NCBI GenBank assembly: GCA_016704305.1
Contig: JADJAL010000007.1
Coordinates: forward strand, 102,868 to 166,867
Length of the DNA stretch: 64,000 nucleotides
From: Haliea sp.
GTDB taxonomy: Bacteria; Pseudomonadota; Gammaproteobacteria; Pseudomonadales; Halieaceae
Direction: 5' to 3'
The first letter of the stretch is position 1. Every line of letters begins with the position of its first letter. The notes under the pieces are model-generated. The model was not told the DNA's origin and made no database searches. It saw only the letters and a list, made by a program, of their open reading frames with translations. Positions 27,541 to 37,961 of the stretch are shown one piece after another. A program made the position numbers and the translations under genes.

Positions 27541-27798
27541 TCAGCCGGATGAATTTTTCTGCTGTTCCCGAAGGGCAGCCTGGAGCCGGGCGGCCAGTGG
27601 TTTGGCTTCGCTGTCGGGAAGGGCGACATCAGGCCGCTCTCGCAGCACTGACTTCACCCGGCGCAGTTGCTGGATGAAGCGGCGACAATTGCTGCACAGC
27701 ACCAGATGCAACCGGACAGCCAGCCGCTTGCGCGCAGACAGGCAACCATCCACATGGTCACTGGCATGCTGTTGATTCAAATCGCGGCAGGTCAACAC
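27541..27798 (-). CDS. Small zinc-binding anti-sigma factor of the bufferin locus
   Basis: 85 residues with the anti-sigma ZAS signature: RLAVRLHLVLCSNCRRF carries the HxxxCxxC zinc site, and an upstream Cys/His pair (TCRDLNQQHASDHVDGCLSARKR) completes it. No membrane segment is seen, so this is a soluble sensor. It starts 7 bases inside the end of the sigma gene, the usual coupling that keeps the two at a fixed ratio. Release presumably follows copper or thiol stress (inference from the operon). Confidence 0.85.
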   Translation of the reverse strand: MLTCRDLNQQHASDHVDGCLSARKRLAVRLHLVLCSNCRRFIQQLRRVKSVLRERPDVALPDSEAKPLAARLQAALREQQKNSSG

Positions 27799-28418
27799 GT
27801 GCCTGTCTCCTCGTAGTGTTCCACCATGGCGTAGACTTTCAGCCGGGCGCGATGGATAAGCACCCTCACATTGGACGCGCTGACACCCAGAATGTTACAG
27901 ATCTCATCCAGCGGCAGGCCGTCCATGTCGCACATGGCCATGGCAGCGCGCTGATTCTCGGGCAATCGCTCGATCACTTTTTCCAGGCAGCGCCTGAAGT
28001 CCTCGAATGACAGCAGTCCTTCGGGCGAATCCTGGTCCCACAATGGGGGCGCTGTCCGCCAGTGGCCCGTGGCGTCGAAGCGATCGCTGAACAACTGCGG
28101 GCTGCCATCGTCGCCAACCCCGTCCAGCGGGACTTCGCGCCGCGCCTTGCGCAACCGGGATTTGGCTTCGTTGCTGACGATGGTGAACAGCCACGTTTTG
28201 AGGCTGGAGTCCCCGCGAAAGCCGCCGAGGTGACGCATAACGGCCATCCAGGCCTCCTGCACCGCCTCTTCCGCCTCGCCCTGGCCGACGATGGCCGCAG
28301 CCACGCGCTGCATGGGCAGGTGATACCGCTTCACCAACACCTCGAACGCGTCCGGTTCGCCGGCCAACAGGCGTTGCACCAACGCGGCGTCCGTAACTGC
28401 CGGGGAGTTGTCATTCAT
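27792..28418 (-). CDS. ECF RNA polymerase sigma factor
   Basis: 208 residues. Region 2 is LVKRYHLPMQRVAAAIVGQGEAEEAVQEAWMAVMRHLGGF, with TWLFTIVSNEAKSRLRK; region 4 is LPENQRAAMAMCDMDGLPLDEICNILGVSASNVRVLIHRARLKV, the sigma-70 r4 helix-turn-helix. A 45-residue spacer with Asp/Gly-rich sequence separates them. It heads the anti-sigma-bufA-bufB-bufC-doxX run. The RND permease stop is 43 bases upstream on the same strand, so read-through from the pump genes is possible. Confidence 0.92.
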   Translation of the reverse strand: MNDNSPAVTDAALVQRLLAGEPDAFEVLVKRYHLPMQRVAAAIVGQGEAEEAVQEAWMAVMRHLGGFRGDSSLKTWLFTIVSNEAKSRLRKARREVPLDGVGDDGSPQLFSDRFDATGHWRTAPPLWDQDSPEGLLSFEDFRRCLEKVIERLPENQRAAMAMCDMDGLPLDEICNILGVSASNVRVLIHRARLKVYAMVEHYEETGTC

Positions 28419-28461
28419 ATTTAGCGTGTCATTGCGGCGCGGATTAATGATAAGCAGGAAT

Positions 28462-31400
28462 CTACACCCGATTGATGCGGAAAAACACCGCGTACAGCGT
28501 CGGCACCACGATCAGCGTCAGCACCGTCGCGAAGCCGAGGCCGGCCATGATGGTGACCGACATATTCACGAAGAACACGTCGGACAGCAGCGGAATCAAC
28601 CCCAGGATGGTGGTCGCGGCCGCGAGCATCACCGGCCGCATGCGGCTGACGGAGGAATCCAGTATCGCGTCATACCCGTCCTTGCCCGTCTCGATCTGCT
28701 GGTCGATCTCCTCGATCAGCACGATGGCATTCTTGATCAGCAGGCCCACCAATGAGAGCGCGCCCAGCATCGACATGAAATCAAACGCGCCACCGGTAGA
28801 CAGCAAACCGGCGGTAATGCCGACGATCGCCAGCGGCACCGTGAGCCAAGATAATCGCCGGCTGTCTCAGTTTACCGAAGAGGAAAATGCTGGTGAGGAT
28901 CATCAGCAAAAATCCGACCGGCAGGGACGCGGCGAGACCCGCCTGCGCGTTGATGGAATCCTCGTACTCGCCGCCCCACTCCAGCGAGTAGCCGGCGGGC
29001 AGTTCGATCTCCTCGATGAGCGGGCGCAGCGCGTCCAGCAGCGGCGTGGCCGCGCCGTCACGCGGGTTGCAGGAGGCGATGATGGTCTGGATGCGGTCGC
29101 GCCCGCGCACCACGGCGTTTTCCCAACGCGTATCGTAGCCGGACACCACCTGGGACACGGGCACCGAGGCTTGCAATACCGGGCTCCACACCTGGATATC
29201 CCGCATATTGTCGATATCGCCGCGCTCGGCCAGCGGCGCGCGCATTTGTATCGGCAACAGGCGATTGCCGTCGCGGTACACGCCGACGCGAGCGCCTTCG
29301 AAAGCGTATTGCATCGCGGCGCCGAGGCTTTCGCGATCGACGCCCAATTGGCGCCCCACCTGCTCATTGAAAATCGGCGTCGCGACTTTCACCGGGGAGC
29401 GCCAGTCATCGCGGATATCCACCGCATTGGGATTCGCGCGCATGATGGCCTGCGCCTGCTCCGACAGTTGCCGCAGCACAACCGGGTCCGGCCCGGAAAA
29501 CCGCGCCTCGATCTTGGCATCGCGACCGGGGCCAATCCGCAGCGCCTTGATAATCGGGTCGGTCCACGACAGCTCTTCACGCATGAATTTCTGCGTCGCC
29601 TCCCACACCGGCGCAATCTGCTCCCGCGTTTCGGTGCGCACGATGATCTGCGCGTACGCCGGCGTCGGTTCCTTGGCATCGTAGACCAGCGTAAAACGCT
29701 GATGCGGGCCGCCGATCACCGCGGCGGTCTCGAGCACGCCCGGCTGTTGGCGAATAAATTCGCTGACACGCAAGGTATCGTCGCGGGTGACACGGATATC
29801 GACGCCCTCGGGCTCCCAGATATCCACGAAAAACAACGGCGTATTGGAATCGGGAAAGAAGCCGCTCTTGACGCTGCCAAAGCCCACGACGGACAGCGCG
29901 AATAGCGCCACCACTACAGCGAGCGTCAGCCAGCGATGATTGATCGCCGCGGCCACCGCGCTGCGATAGAGCTGGAACAACTTGCCCGCGTAGGGGTCCT
30001 TGTCCGCCGCCGCAGCCTGCGGCTTCAACAGCAGTGCGCACAACAGCGGCGTTGTGCTGATCGCCGTCACCCAGCTCAGCGCCAGCGAGATCAGGATCAC
30101 GTAGAACAGGGAACTGGCAAACTCGCCGGTATTGTCCGTCGACAGGCCGATCGCCGAGAACGCCAGGATACCGATCACCGTGCCCCCGAGCAGCGCCCAG
30201 ATCGTCTTGCCGACGGCCTCGCCCGCAGCCCTGGTGGCATCCATGCCCGCCTGCATCCTCACCAGCATGCCTTCGGCGACGACAATCGCGTTGTCCACCA
30301 GCATGCCGAGCGCAATCACCAGCGCGCCCAGCGAGATGCGCTGCAACTCAATATTGAACATGTTCATGAAGAACAGCGTGCCGGCCACGGTGATCAGCAG
30401 CACCGCGCCAATCACAATGCCGGTGCGCAGGCCCATGAACACCAGCAACACCCCGATCACGATCGCGACCGCCTCGCCGACACTGACGAGGAAGCCACCC
30501 ACGGATTTCTCGACTTCCGCGGGCTGGTCGTACACCGGCACCATCTCCATGCCGACCGGAATCACGGTCTGCAGCGAAGCGATCTTGCGATTTACCGCGC
30601 GCCCGACCTCGACCACGTTTTCGCCGGCTGCCATGGAGATGCCGATGCTGAGACCGGGCTTGCCATTGATGTAGTACAGCTTTTTCGGCTCTTCCTCATA
30701 GGCCCGGGTGATCGTCGCAAAGTCGCTGAGTCGCACCAGCGTTTTGTCACTGGCACCGATCAACACATCGCCGATTTCCTGCACCGAGGTGAAATTGCCC
30801 GTGGGACTGATGCGCAGGTAATCATCGCCGACACGCACATGGCCCGCGTCGACCACGACATTCTGCGAGCCGAGCACATCGGCGATCTGGTTCAGGTCGA
30901 TGCCAAGCTCCGCCAGGCGCGAGCGCGACACTTCCAGATAAGCCACCTCGCGCTGCACCCCGTCGATCACCACCTTGCGCACGCCGGGCACCAGCACCAG
31001 TTGCTTCTTGATCGCATCGGCCGTGTCGTAAAGATCGCGCCAGCTGTAGCCGTCTCCCGTAAGCATCATGTAAATGCCGTACACGTCGCCGAAATCGTCC
31101 AGGATGATCGGCGCATGTGCGCCCGGCGGCAGTAGCGGTTTGACGTCGGCGATCTTGCGCCGCAGTTCATCGAAGATATTCGGCAAATCGGCGGCTTTAT
31201 ACTCGTCCTTGAAATCGATCAGGATATCGGACAGCCCGGGCCGCGACACCGACATCTTGATGCGCTTCACCTGCGGCATCTTCTGGATCGCGTCCTCCAG
31301 GTGGTAGGTCAGCTCTTCCTGCACCTCGCGCGCCGTCGCGCCCGGATACTGCGTGAGTATTTTCGCCGACTTGATGGTGAAGGGCGGGTCTTCCAGCTTG

Positions 31401-31498
31401 CCCATTTCCTGGTAGGCGATGAGCCCGCCGCCGACCATGATCACCACCAGCAACCACGAGATGACTTTGCTCTCGACCGAAAATTCCCCGATATTCAT
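28462..31498 (-). pseudogene. RND family efflux transporter permease, frame broken once
   Basis: Two frames join into ~1010 residues. The long frame starts MNIGEFSVESKVISWLLVV and includes the periplasmic pore domains, VALGMLVDNAIVVAEGMLVRM (TM4 region) and YSLEWGGEYEDS; the second frame carries the last helices (VGLLIKNAIVLIEEI, LIPLLSDVFFVNMSVTIMAGLGFATVLTLIVVPTLYAVFF). Removing one T at ~28849 gives PAIIWLTVPLAIVGI, the normal family reading, so an extra base is likely. The NIGEFSV/WEPEGVDIRV type is a metal/drug RND of the AcrB superfamily. Its adaptor gene is immediately upstream; no outer-membrane channel gene is present. Confidence 0.87.
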
Positions 31499-31524
31499 AC
31501 GCGTCCTTGATTCCGTCGCCAGCG

Positions 31525-32667
31525 TCAGAGCGGGTCGTCGGCGCGCGGCACGGCCTGTTCGGTCAACGCCATGCGCGACACTTTCATGCCTTCCGCGAGA
31601 TAGGGCGCGCCCACGGCGACAATTTCCTCGCCGCCGACCAAGCCCTCGGTGACCTCTACCTGATCACCGCTCATACGGCCGATGACCACCGCGCGCGAGG
31701 CCACCGTCATGCTGTCCGGGTCGAGAATCCAGACGCGCGACTGCAGGGCGCTGTCGCCCTGCACCGCGCGCACCGGAACGCGTTTGATCAGGTCGCTTTC
31801 CGCCGCAATCAGCTGGCTCAAATCCAGCAGCACGGTGGTCGTCATGCCTGGCAGCACGGTGAAGGTGGTGGGAGAATCCATGGTGAACGTCGCCCTGAAA
31901 GTCTGGGTCTGGTCGTTGGCCTTGGTGGCGATTTCCTTGGGCTTGAGCGGAAACTTCTCGCCGCTATGGCCTTCGAATTCGGCGTAGGCACCCGTGACAT
32001 TTGCCTTCCCGTCCGACTCGATGGAGCGATCGACATCGCCCATCCTGCGCACCATGCGCACCACCGATTCCGGCACTTCAATGATGACGTCCAATTGTTT
32101 GGTATTCTGCAGCGAGAACACCGTTTGCTTGGCCGCCACCTCCTCGAAATTTTCCACCTTGCGCTGCGCAATCCGACCGGAAAACGGGGATTTCAGCACG
32201 GTGTACTCCAGGTCCTTCTCGGCCTGCGAGAGGGCGGCGGAGGCGGTGCGAAAATTGGCCTCCATGCGGTCGTAGTCCATGCGTGAGATATTGCCGCGGG
32301 CAATCAACTCCTTGCCGCGCTCGAAATTGCTTTTCGAATTGTCGAAGGTCGCTTTCCTGTCTTCATAGACCAACTGGTAGTCACTGGCGTCCAGGCGGGC
32401 CAACACCTGGCCTTCCGTCACCACGTCCCCCTCCTTCACCAGGATTTCCTGCAGCCGCCCCGGCACGCGAAATGACAATTCCGCGCGCTGGCTTGCATCC
32501 ACCCGCCCGGGAAACGTGCGCAACGCGTTGCCACCACCGCCTTCCACGATGAAGGTTTTGACCGGTCGTGTGAGCGCCGGGGCGACCGCCTCCTCGCTCT
32601 GCCCGCACGCGACCAGTGTTAACAGCAGCAGGACGGCTGCCGCGAATTTCTGTGTCAACCCAAGCAT
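31525..32667 (-). CDS. RND efflux periplasmic adaptor lipoprotein
   Basis: 380 residues from the ATG at 32667 (GGAG ribosome site); the frame is open 41 codons upstream without similarity. A lipobox LTLVAC places Cys near residue 21 as the lipid anchor. Order: beta-barrel/lipoyl start (RVDASQRAELSFRVPGRLQEI, VKEGDVVTEGQVLARLD), coiled-coil hairpin (~85-145), second lipoyl half (LKSPFSGRIAQRKVENFEEV) and membrane-proximal domain. This is the membrane-fusion partner of the permease, 26 bases downstream. Confidence 0.92.
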   Translation of the reverse strand: MLGLTQKFAAAVLLLLTLVACGQSEEAVAPALTRPVKTFIVEGGGGNALRTFPGRVDASQRAELSFRVPGRLQEILVKEGDVVTEGQVLARLDASDYQLVYEDRKATFDNSKSNFERGKELIARGNISRMDYDRMEANFRTASAALSQAEKDLEYTVLKSPFSGRIAQRKVENFEEVAAKQTVFSLQNTKQLDVIIEVPESVVRMVRRMGDVDRSIESDGKANVTGAYAEFEGHSGEKFPLKPKEIATKANDQTQTFRATFTMDSPTTFTVLPGMTTTVLLDLSQLIAAESDLIKRVPVRAVQGDSALQSRVWILDPDSMTVASRAVVIGRMSGDQVEVTEGLVGGEEIVAVGAPYLAEGMKVSRMALTEQAVPRADDPL

Positions 32668-32749
32668 CACGAAGTACTCCCTGGCCAATCCGGCTGTCGC
32701 ATCATACTGTGGTAACGAGGGACGCTCCAAGCAGCGTCGCCCGCGGACC

Positions 32750-33193
32750 TTAGCGGGTGAAAGCCCGCAGCGCATCGCACACTGCGGCACTTGAACAGTA
32801 CAGCAGGCCGCGCTCGGCGGTCACCCGCGCCTGCGCGGTATCGCCTTTGGCCAGGTGCGCCTCGGCCATGCCGAGGTAAACCTCCGCGCTGTCGGGGTCA
32901 ATGCGTTGCGCGCGCTCAAGGAGCGCCAGTGCCTGTTCATAATCGCCGCGCTCGACGGCTTGTTCCGCCTTGTCCAGCAGGGGCTGCCAGGCCGCGCTCG
33001 CGGAATGTGTCGCGGCGCGCGGCGGCGTCTCATACTTGACGGGCGGGGGCGTCACGATGACGGGCTCGACTGGTTTTTCCACGGGCTTGACCGGCGGCGC
33101 CTCGCCGCCGGGCGGGGCGGTCGTGGCGCAGGCCGCCAGCAGTGCAATCAATACCACCGAAGCACCTCGACCGACTGCGCGCGCTACTGGCAT
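32750..33193 (-). CDS. TPR-containing lipoprotein
   Basis: 147 residues: signal with lipobox LLAAC (Cys22), a proline-rich linker (PVKPVEKPVEPVIVTPPPVKYETPP) and two TPR units (WQPLLDKAEQAVERGDYEQALALLERAQRIDPDSAEVYLGMAEAHLAKGDTAQA). The arrangement matches small outer-membrane TPR lipoproteins found directly after PBP1b in gammaproteobacteria, where a role in activating or organising the synthase is plausible, as for LpoB, though it is not homologous to LpoB as far as I can see. It begins two bases after the mrcB stop. Confidence 0.8.
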   Translation of the reverse strand: MPVARAVGRGASVVLIALLAACATTAPPGGEAPPVKPVEKPVEPVIVTPPPVKYETPPRAATHSASAAWQPLLDKAEQAVERGDYEQALALLERAQRIDPDSAEVYLGMAEAHLAKGDTAQARVTAERGLLYCSSAAVCDALRAFTR

Positions 33194-33195
33194 CG

Positions 33196-35454
33196 TCAGT
33201 TTCTCCCCAGCAGTGAATCAAACCAGTCCCCAACACCGGAGCCCGGCCCCCTGGGCGCGCAGTCCGTGCGCTGGCGCGGTTCGGAACCGGTGATGAACGG
33301 CAAGCGGCGCGCATTGGGACAACCCTCGCCCGTCAGATAACCGCTGCGATCATCGATCCAGTGTGTCTGGATACCGTCGGGCATGCGGTAGGCCAGCGAT
33401 TGTTTGCTGGCGCCGGCCATGAACTGCGCCCAGATCTTCAGCGCGCCGCTGCCACCGGTCAGCCCGGTACTGTTGTTATCGTCGCGGCCGATCCAGCTGA
33501 CCGCCAGCAGATCGCCGGAAAAACCGGCGAACCAGGAATCGCGACCATCGTTGGTGGTGCCGGTTTTACCCGCCACGGCGAAATCCTGCGGCAGGTAGCG
33601 ATACACACCCTGGCCCGTGCCCTCGCGCACCACGGCACGCAACGCGTAGTGCAGCAGATGCACGGCCTGCAGGTTCACGGTGCGATCGTACTCCAGAGGA
33701 TAGCGGCGCAGCGGTTCGCCCTCGGCATCCACGATGTCGCGAATACTGCGCAGCGGCATGCGAAAGCCGCCCGCCGCAATCGTCTGGTACATCAACGCCA
33801 TGTCCATCGGCGTGTATTCACCCGCACCCAGCATCAGCGCGGGGAGGCGCGGCACGCCGTCCTTCACTCCCAGTCGCGCCAGGACATCCACGACAGTATT
33901 GATGCCCAGGCTCATACCCAGTCGCGCGCTGGCCAGGTTGTAGGACTGCGCCAGGGCCTGGTAAAGCAACACATCGCCGTGGGCCTTTTTATCGAAGTTC
34001 TGCGGCTGCCACGCCTTCGCGCCTGCCGCCCTGATAGTGATAGGCGTGTCGGACAACACCGTCGCCAGCGAGTACTGTTTGGGCTGCTCCAGCGCGGCGA
34101 GGTAGATGGCGGACTTGAGCAGCGAGCCCGCCGGGCGCCGCGCATCCAGCGCGCGATTGAACCCGGCGAAGCGCGCCGTGCGCCCGCCGACCAGCGCGGC
34201 GACCTCGCCGGTATCAAACCGGGTGACCACCGATGCGCTCTGCAGTTTGCCGGTGGTATCCAGCTGGTCCAGCACGGTTGCCGTGCTGCGCTCCAACTGG
34301 CGTTGCAGCAGCGGATCGAACGCGGTGAATATGCTGAGGCCCCTGGTGGTCAGGTCTTCCTCGCGGTACTCCTGCCGCAGTTGCCGGCGCACCAGGTCCA
34401 GATAGGCCGGCACCGCGCCGCGTATGTTGCCCTCGGTGTTCAGGTCGAGTGGCCGGGCGCGGGCGGCCGCGACTTCTTCCGCAGGAATCAACCCCTGCTC
34501 CGCCATCACGCCCAGCACCACGTTGCGCCGCTCCAGCGCGCGCTCGGGATTGCGCTCCGGATTGTAGAGCGACGGGCCCTTGATCATGCCGATCAGCAAC
34601 GCCTGTTGATGCACCTGCAGCTGATCCAGCGGCTTGCCAAAGTAATGTTGCGCGGCCAGCGCAAAACCGTGCACCGCGCGCGGCCCTTCCTGCCCGAGGT
34701 ACACCTCATTGATGTAGGTTTCCAGGATCAGGTCTTTTTCATAATGCAGTTCGAGCAACACCGCCATGGCCACTTCGGTCAGCTTGCGCACGATGGTGCG
34801 TTCGGACGTCAGGTAGAAGTTCTTCACCAGCTGTTGGGTAATCGTGCTGCCACCGGCGACCACCTGCCCCGAGCGCAGGTTGTTGAACGCCGCGCGAGCG
34901 ATGCCGAGGAATGAAAACCCCAGTGGTGGTAAAAATTGCGGTCCTCGACCGCCAGCAGCGCCTGGCGGAAGTGCTCGGGGACATCCGCCAGTTGCACCAG
35001 CACGCGATCCTCGCCTTTCTGCGGGAAAATGCCGCCAATCTGCCCCGGATCCAGCCGCATCAGGTCGACCGCCCGCCCGCCCGAGGACATGCTGCCGACC
35101 CGGTCGCCGCTGAATTCGATCAGTACCCTGGCGTTCCGGCTCCTGCTCACCCGCAAACATAAACCCGCGCGTATACACTTCGAAGACGTGGCCATCACGG
35201 GCGACCTCGCCGCGCTTGCGCGGCGCGCTGACGCTGCGGTAGCCGAGCAAGTCCAGTTCATAGGACAGATCCGCGGGCGACACCTCGGCACCGGCGAACA
35301 ATTCCAGCGGCCTGGCATACACCTTGGCGGCGAGGCCCCACATTTTGTCATTGAACGTACCCGTGATACGGGCGTCGAGATAGATCGCGCACAAAGCGCC
35401 CAGCACGAGCGCAACGAGGGCGAGTTTTAGCAGAAGATGGCTGGTACGAAACAT
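33196..35454 (-). pseudogene. mrcB: Penicillin-binding protein 1B, internal segment out of frame
   Basis: Bifunctional murein synthase, ~752 residues from the ATG at 35454: one membrane helix (LLLKLALVALVLGALCAIYL), UvrB-like domain (LSYELDLLGYR), glycosyltransferase (GGSTITQQLVKNFYL) and transpeptidase with PAGSLLK, SYN and KTGTTND. Between ~35133 and ~34917 the frame changes and later returns: the true reading there (ARVLIEFSGDRVGSMSS to VEDRNFYHHWGF, including the catalytic Glu) is in another frame. Two changes, about two bases missing near 35133 and one T missing near 34917, cancel out, so the frame looks open but residues in between are wrong. Confidence 0.88.
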
Positions 35455-35620
35455 GGGGTGCGAGTGTACACCAGCCGCCCTGGAAATTTCCCATTGTGTG
35501 AAAGCTTGTGCACAATTGCCCGGCACAACACTTCCACCGGGGCGACGCAGCACTGTTATTCAATCGACGGATGGGGATAATGGTGCGCTGATTTAATCGA
35601 TGTACACGGGAAATTCCTCT

Positions 35621-36621
35621 ATGAAGAAGTACAAGGCATACGGTATTGGCGCGGCGTTGGTGGATACCGAGATCAAGGTGCAGGACCATGAGCTGGCGCA
35701 GATGAATGTAAAAAAGGGCTTGATGACACTGGTCGACGAGACGCGCAGGCGCGAGCTGCTCGATCATCTCGACGGCCATCTGGTGAAAGCCAGCCATGCC
35801 AGCGGCGGCAGCGCCGGCAACTCGATGATCGCCACGGCGCAGTTTGGCGCTCGGACCTTCATGTCCTGCAAGGTAGCCAACGACGCCGACGGCGACATCT
35901 ACATCGCCGACCTGGAAGCGGCGGGCGTGGACCACTGCCTCAACGGCGATCGCGCCGCCGGGACCACCGGCAAGTGCCTGGTGCTGATCACCCCCGACGC
36001 CGAGCGCAGCATGAACACCTACCTGGGCATCAGTGAAACCCTGTCCACCGAGCAATTGGATGCCGACGCCATAGCCGCTTCCGAATACGTCTACCTGGAA
36101 GGCTACCTGGTGACCTCGCCCACCGGCCGCGCCGCCGCGATCAAGGCGCGGGAAATCGCCGAAGCCGCCGGTGTAAAAACCGCCCTCAGCTTTTCCGACC
36201 CCGGCATGGTGGAATATTTTCGCGAGGGCATCACCGAGATGGTCGGCAAACGCCTGGACCTGGTCTTCTGCAATGAAGACGAGGCGCTCGGCTGGGCACA
36301 GAGCGACAATCTGGATGTGGCCGTGGCGACGCTGAAAAAGACCGCCGAGTGCTTCGTGATCACGCGCGGCGGCGAAGGCGCGCTGACCTACGACGGTCGC
36401 ACGCTCACGCAAATCCCGGCACAAAAAGTTCTGGCGGTCGACACCAACGGCGCTGGCGATATGTTCGCCGGGGCGTTTTTGTATGCAATCACGCGCGGCG
36501 AGGACTTCCCCACCGCCGGTCGTTTCGCCAGCCTGGCGGCGGGCCGGGTGGTCGCCAGTTACGGGCCGCGCCTGCCTGCGGCCGAATACGCTGCGCTGCG
36601 CAGGGAGTTTTTGGGGAGTAG
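35621..36621 (+). CDS. Adenosine kinase-like PfkB family sugar kinase
   Basis: Start at ATG 35621 (MKKYKAYGIGAALVDTEI). PfkB signature 1 is SHASGGSAGNSMIA, and signature 2 with the catalytic Asp is DTNGAGDMFAGAFLYAITRG. The subgroup is bacterial adenosine kinase (ribokinase family), which phosphorylates adenosine or a related nucleoside. The open frame actually runs to 36817 into the convergent patatin gene, but one missing base in GAGTTTTTGGGGAGTAG (36606-36621) would restore REFFGE and a TAG stop at 36619-36621; I end it there. Read as is, ~65 unrelated residues would follow. Confidence 0.85.
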
Positions 36622-36654
36622 CACGCGGCAACATTGTGCGGCGGCGCGTGTTTG

Positions 36655-37734
36655 TCAGTTGCCGCCCACCAGTACAATCTCCGCGTTGATGGCCTCCGCC
36701 GGGCACTGGTGCACGAAGTCTCCGTCTGCCCGCGACCATTCCACCGGACTATGCAGCACCGACGCCTTTCCGTCGCGATCCATCCTCATCATGTGCGGCG
36801 CAACTGTCGCGCAGTAGGTGCAGCCGGTGCACTTGGCTCGGTCCACCGACACCTTCACCACGCGCCGCGGCCAGACGCCGCCCAGCAGCAGCGAACGACC
36901 GACTCCGTCAAGCGCATCTACGGCGCCCTCGTAGCCGAGTTGGATAATGCGCTCCACCTGGCCGAAGCTGAACCAGTTGTAGTGCCACACTGCCGGGCGC
37001 ACCAGGAGTAGCGGCGGACCGCTCCAGCTTGCCAACTGCTGGGCCTGCAAGCTCTTCATCATGATCTGTACCGAGCGCAGGTAGATGGCGGCAAATCCGT
37101 TCTCGCCGATGTGCCGGGCACTGGCGATGGTGCTCGAGCCAACGTCCACCGCAATCACTGCGTCCATTCCATACGAGGCGGCCAGCGCCGGAACGTTGTC
37201 GGCGATACCTCCGTCCGCGCAGGTGCGCCCGGCGACGTTAGCGGGTGGAAAAAATCCAGGCAGCGCGCAGGACGCGTACACGGCCTCCGCCACGCTGACA
37301 TCCTCAAGGCCCGGCAGGCCAAACAGAACCTGGGACGCGCTCTCCAGGTCCACCGTGTTCACCAGCAGGCGACTGTTCAGGTCGCGAAACGTGCCCTTGG
37401 GTACGATCTCGGCAATAATCTTCCTGAGCGGGCGCGCCAGGTACAGGGAAGGCGAGAGCATGCGCCGCGTGACCATCCCCACATGGTTGATTTTGAAGAG
37501 GTCGTTCTTGGTGAGGGCTTTGGCTCGCGCAGTCATCTCCGCGATTGGCATCCCGCCCACGTAGGCAGCGGCAATCAGCGAGCCGATGCTGGTGCCGGCA
37601 AACACGCTGGGGCTGATGCCGCGCTCCTCCAGGGCCTTGAGCACGCCGATGTGCGCGAAGCCTTTCAACCCGCCGCCACCCAGGACGAGAGACACCTTGG
37701 CGGGCAGGGCGATGTCGCGCATGCCGTTCAGCAT
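36655..37734 (-). CDS. Patatin-like phospholipase fused to a [4Fe-4S] ferredoxin domain
   Basis: 359 residues. The patatin part has the oxyanion loop GGGGLKGFAH (19-28), nucleophile S49 in GTSIG and dyad D174 in ADGGIADN, all intact; it should be a serine acyl hydrolase (RssA/YlbK type). Residues ~292-350 are a single-cluster ferredoxin: KCTGCTYC (C302, C305, C308) and QCPAEAI (C344). The linkage is in one frame without a break. Start at 37734 or the ATG four codons on. Fusion of a lipid hydrolase to a redox module suggests redox control or membrane targeting, which is inference. Confidence 0.87.
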   Translation of the reverse strand: MLNGMRDIALPAKVSLVLGGGGLKGFAHIGVLKALEERGISPSVFAGTSIGSLIAAAYVGGMPIAEMTARAKALTKNDLFKINHVGMVTRRMLSPSLYLARPLRKIIAEIVPKGTFRDLNSRLLVNTVDLESASQVLFGLPGLEDVSVAEAVYASCALPGFFPPANVAGRTCADGGIADNVPALAASYGMDAVIAVDVGSSTIASARHIGENGFAAIYLRSVQIMMKSLQAQQLASWSGPPLLLVRPAVWHYNWFSFGQVERIIQLGYEGAVDALDGVGRSLLLGGVWPRRVVKVSVDRAKCTGCTYCATVAPHMMRMDRDGKASVLHSPVEWSRADGDFVHQCPAEAINAEIVLVGGN

Positions 37735-37961
37735 CGCTGGTAGCCTTCGGCGTAGATTCCCATACGCATGCGAGTGCTCCTCGTGGAAGATGAAGCATAG
37801 ACCTTCTGTTGTGCAAGTTCACTAAAGGTTTCACGTCATCGGTGCGGCCTGAGCGACATCGTCTTAATAACCTGATGCACCGCGTGTCGCGAAGGAAAAG
37901 TGAAAATACCCAGGTGACCTGATATCGTCTGCGCAAATACGGGGTATCGCGAGATGCATGG

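Noticed and set aside
33361..34914. Long open frame (517 codons) on the plus strand opposite mrcB
   Set aside because: It is antisense to conserved PBP1b motifs and reads as a GC-rich shadow with no domain; the same holds for long plus-strand frames at 28472-29905, 29936-31135 and 26208-27446.
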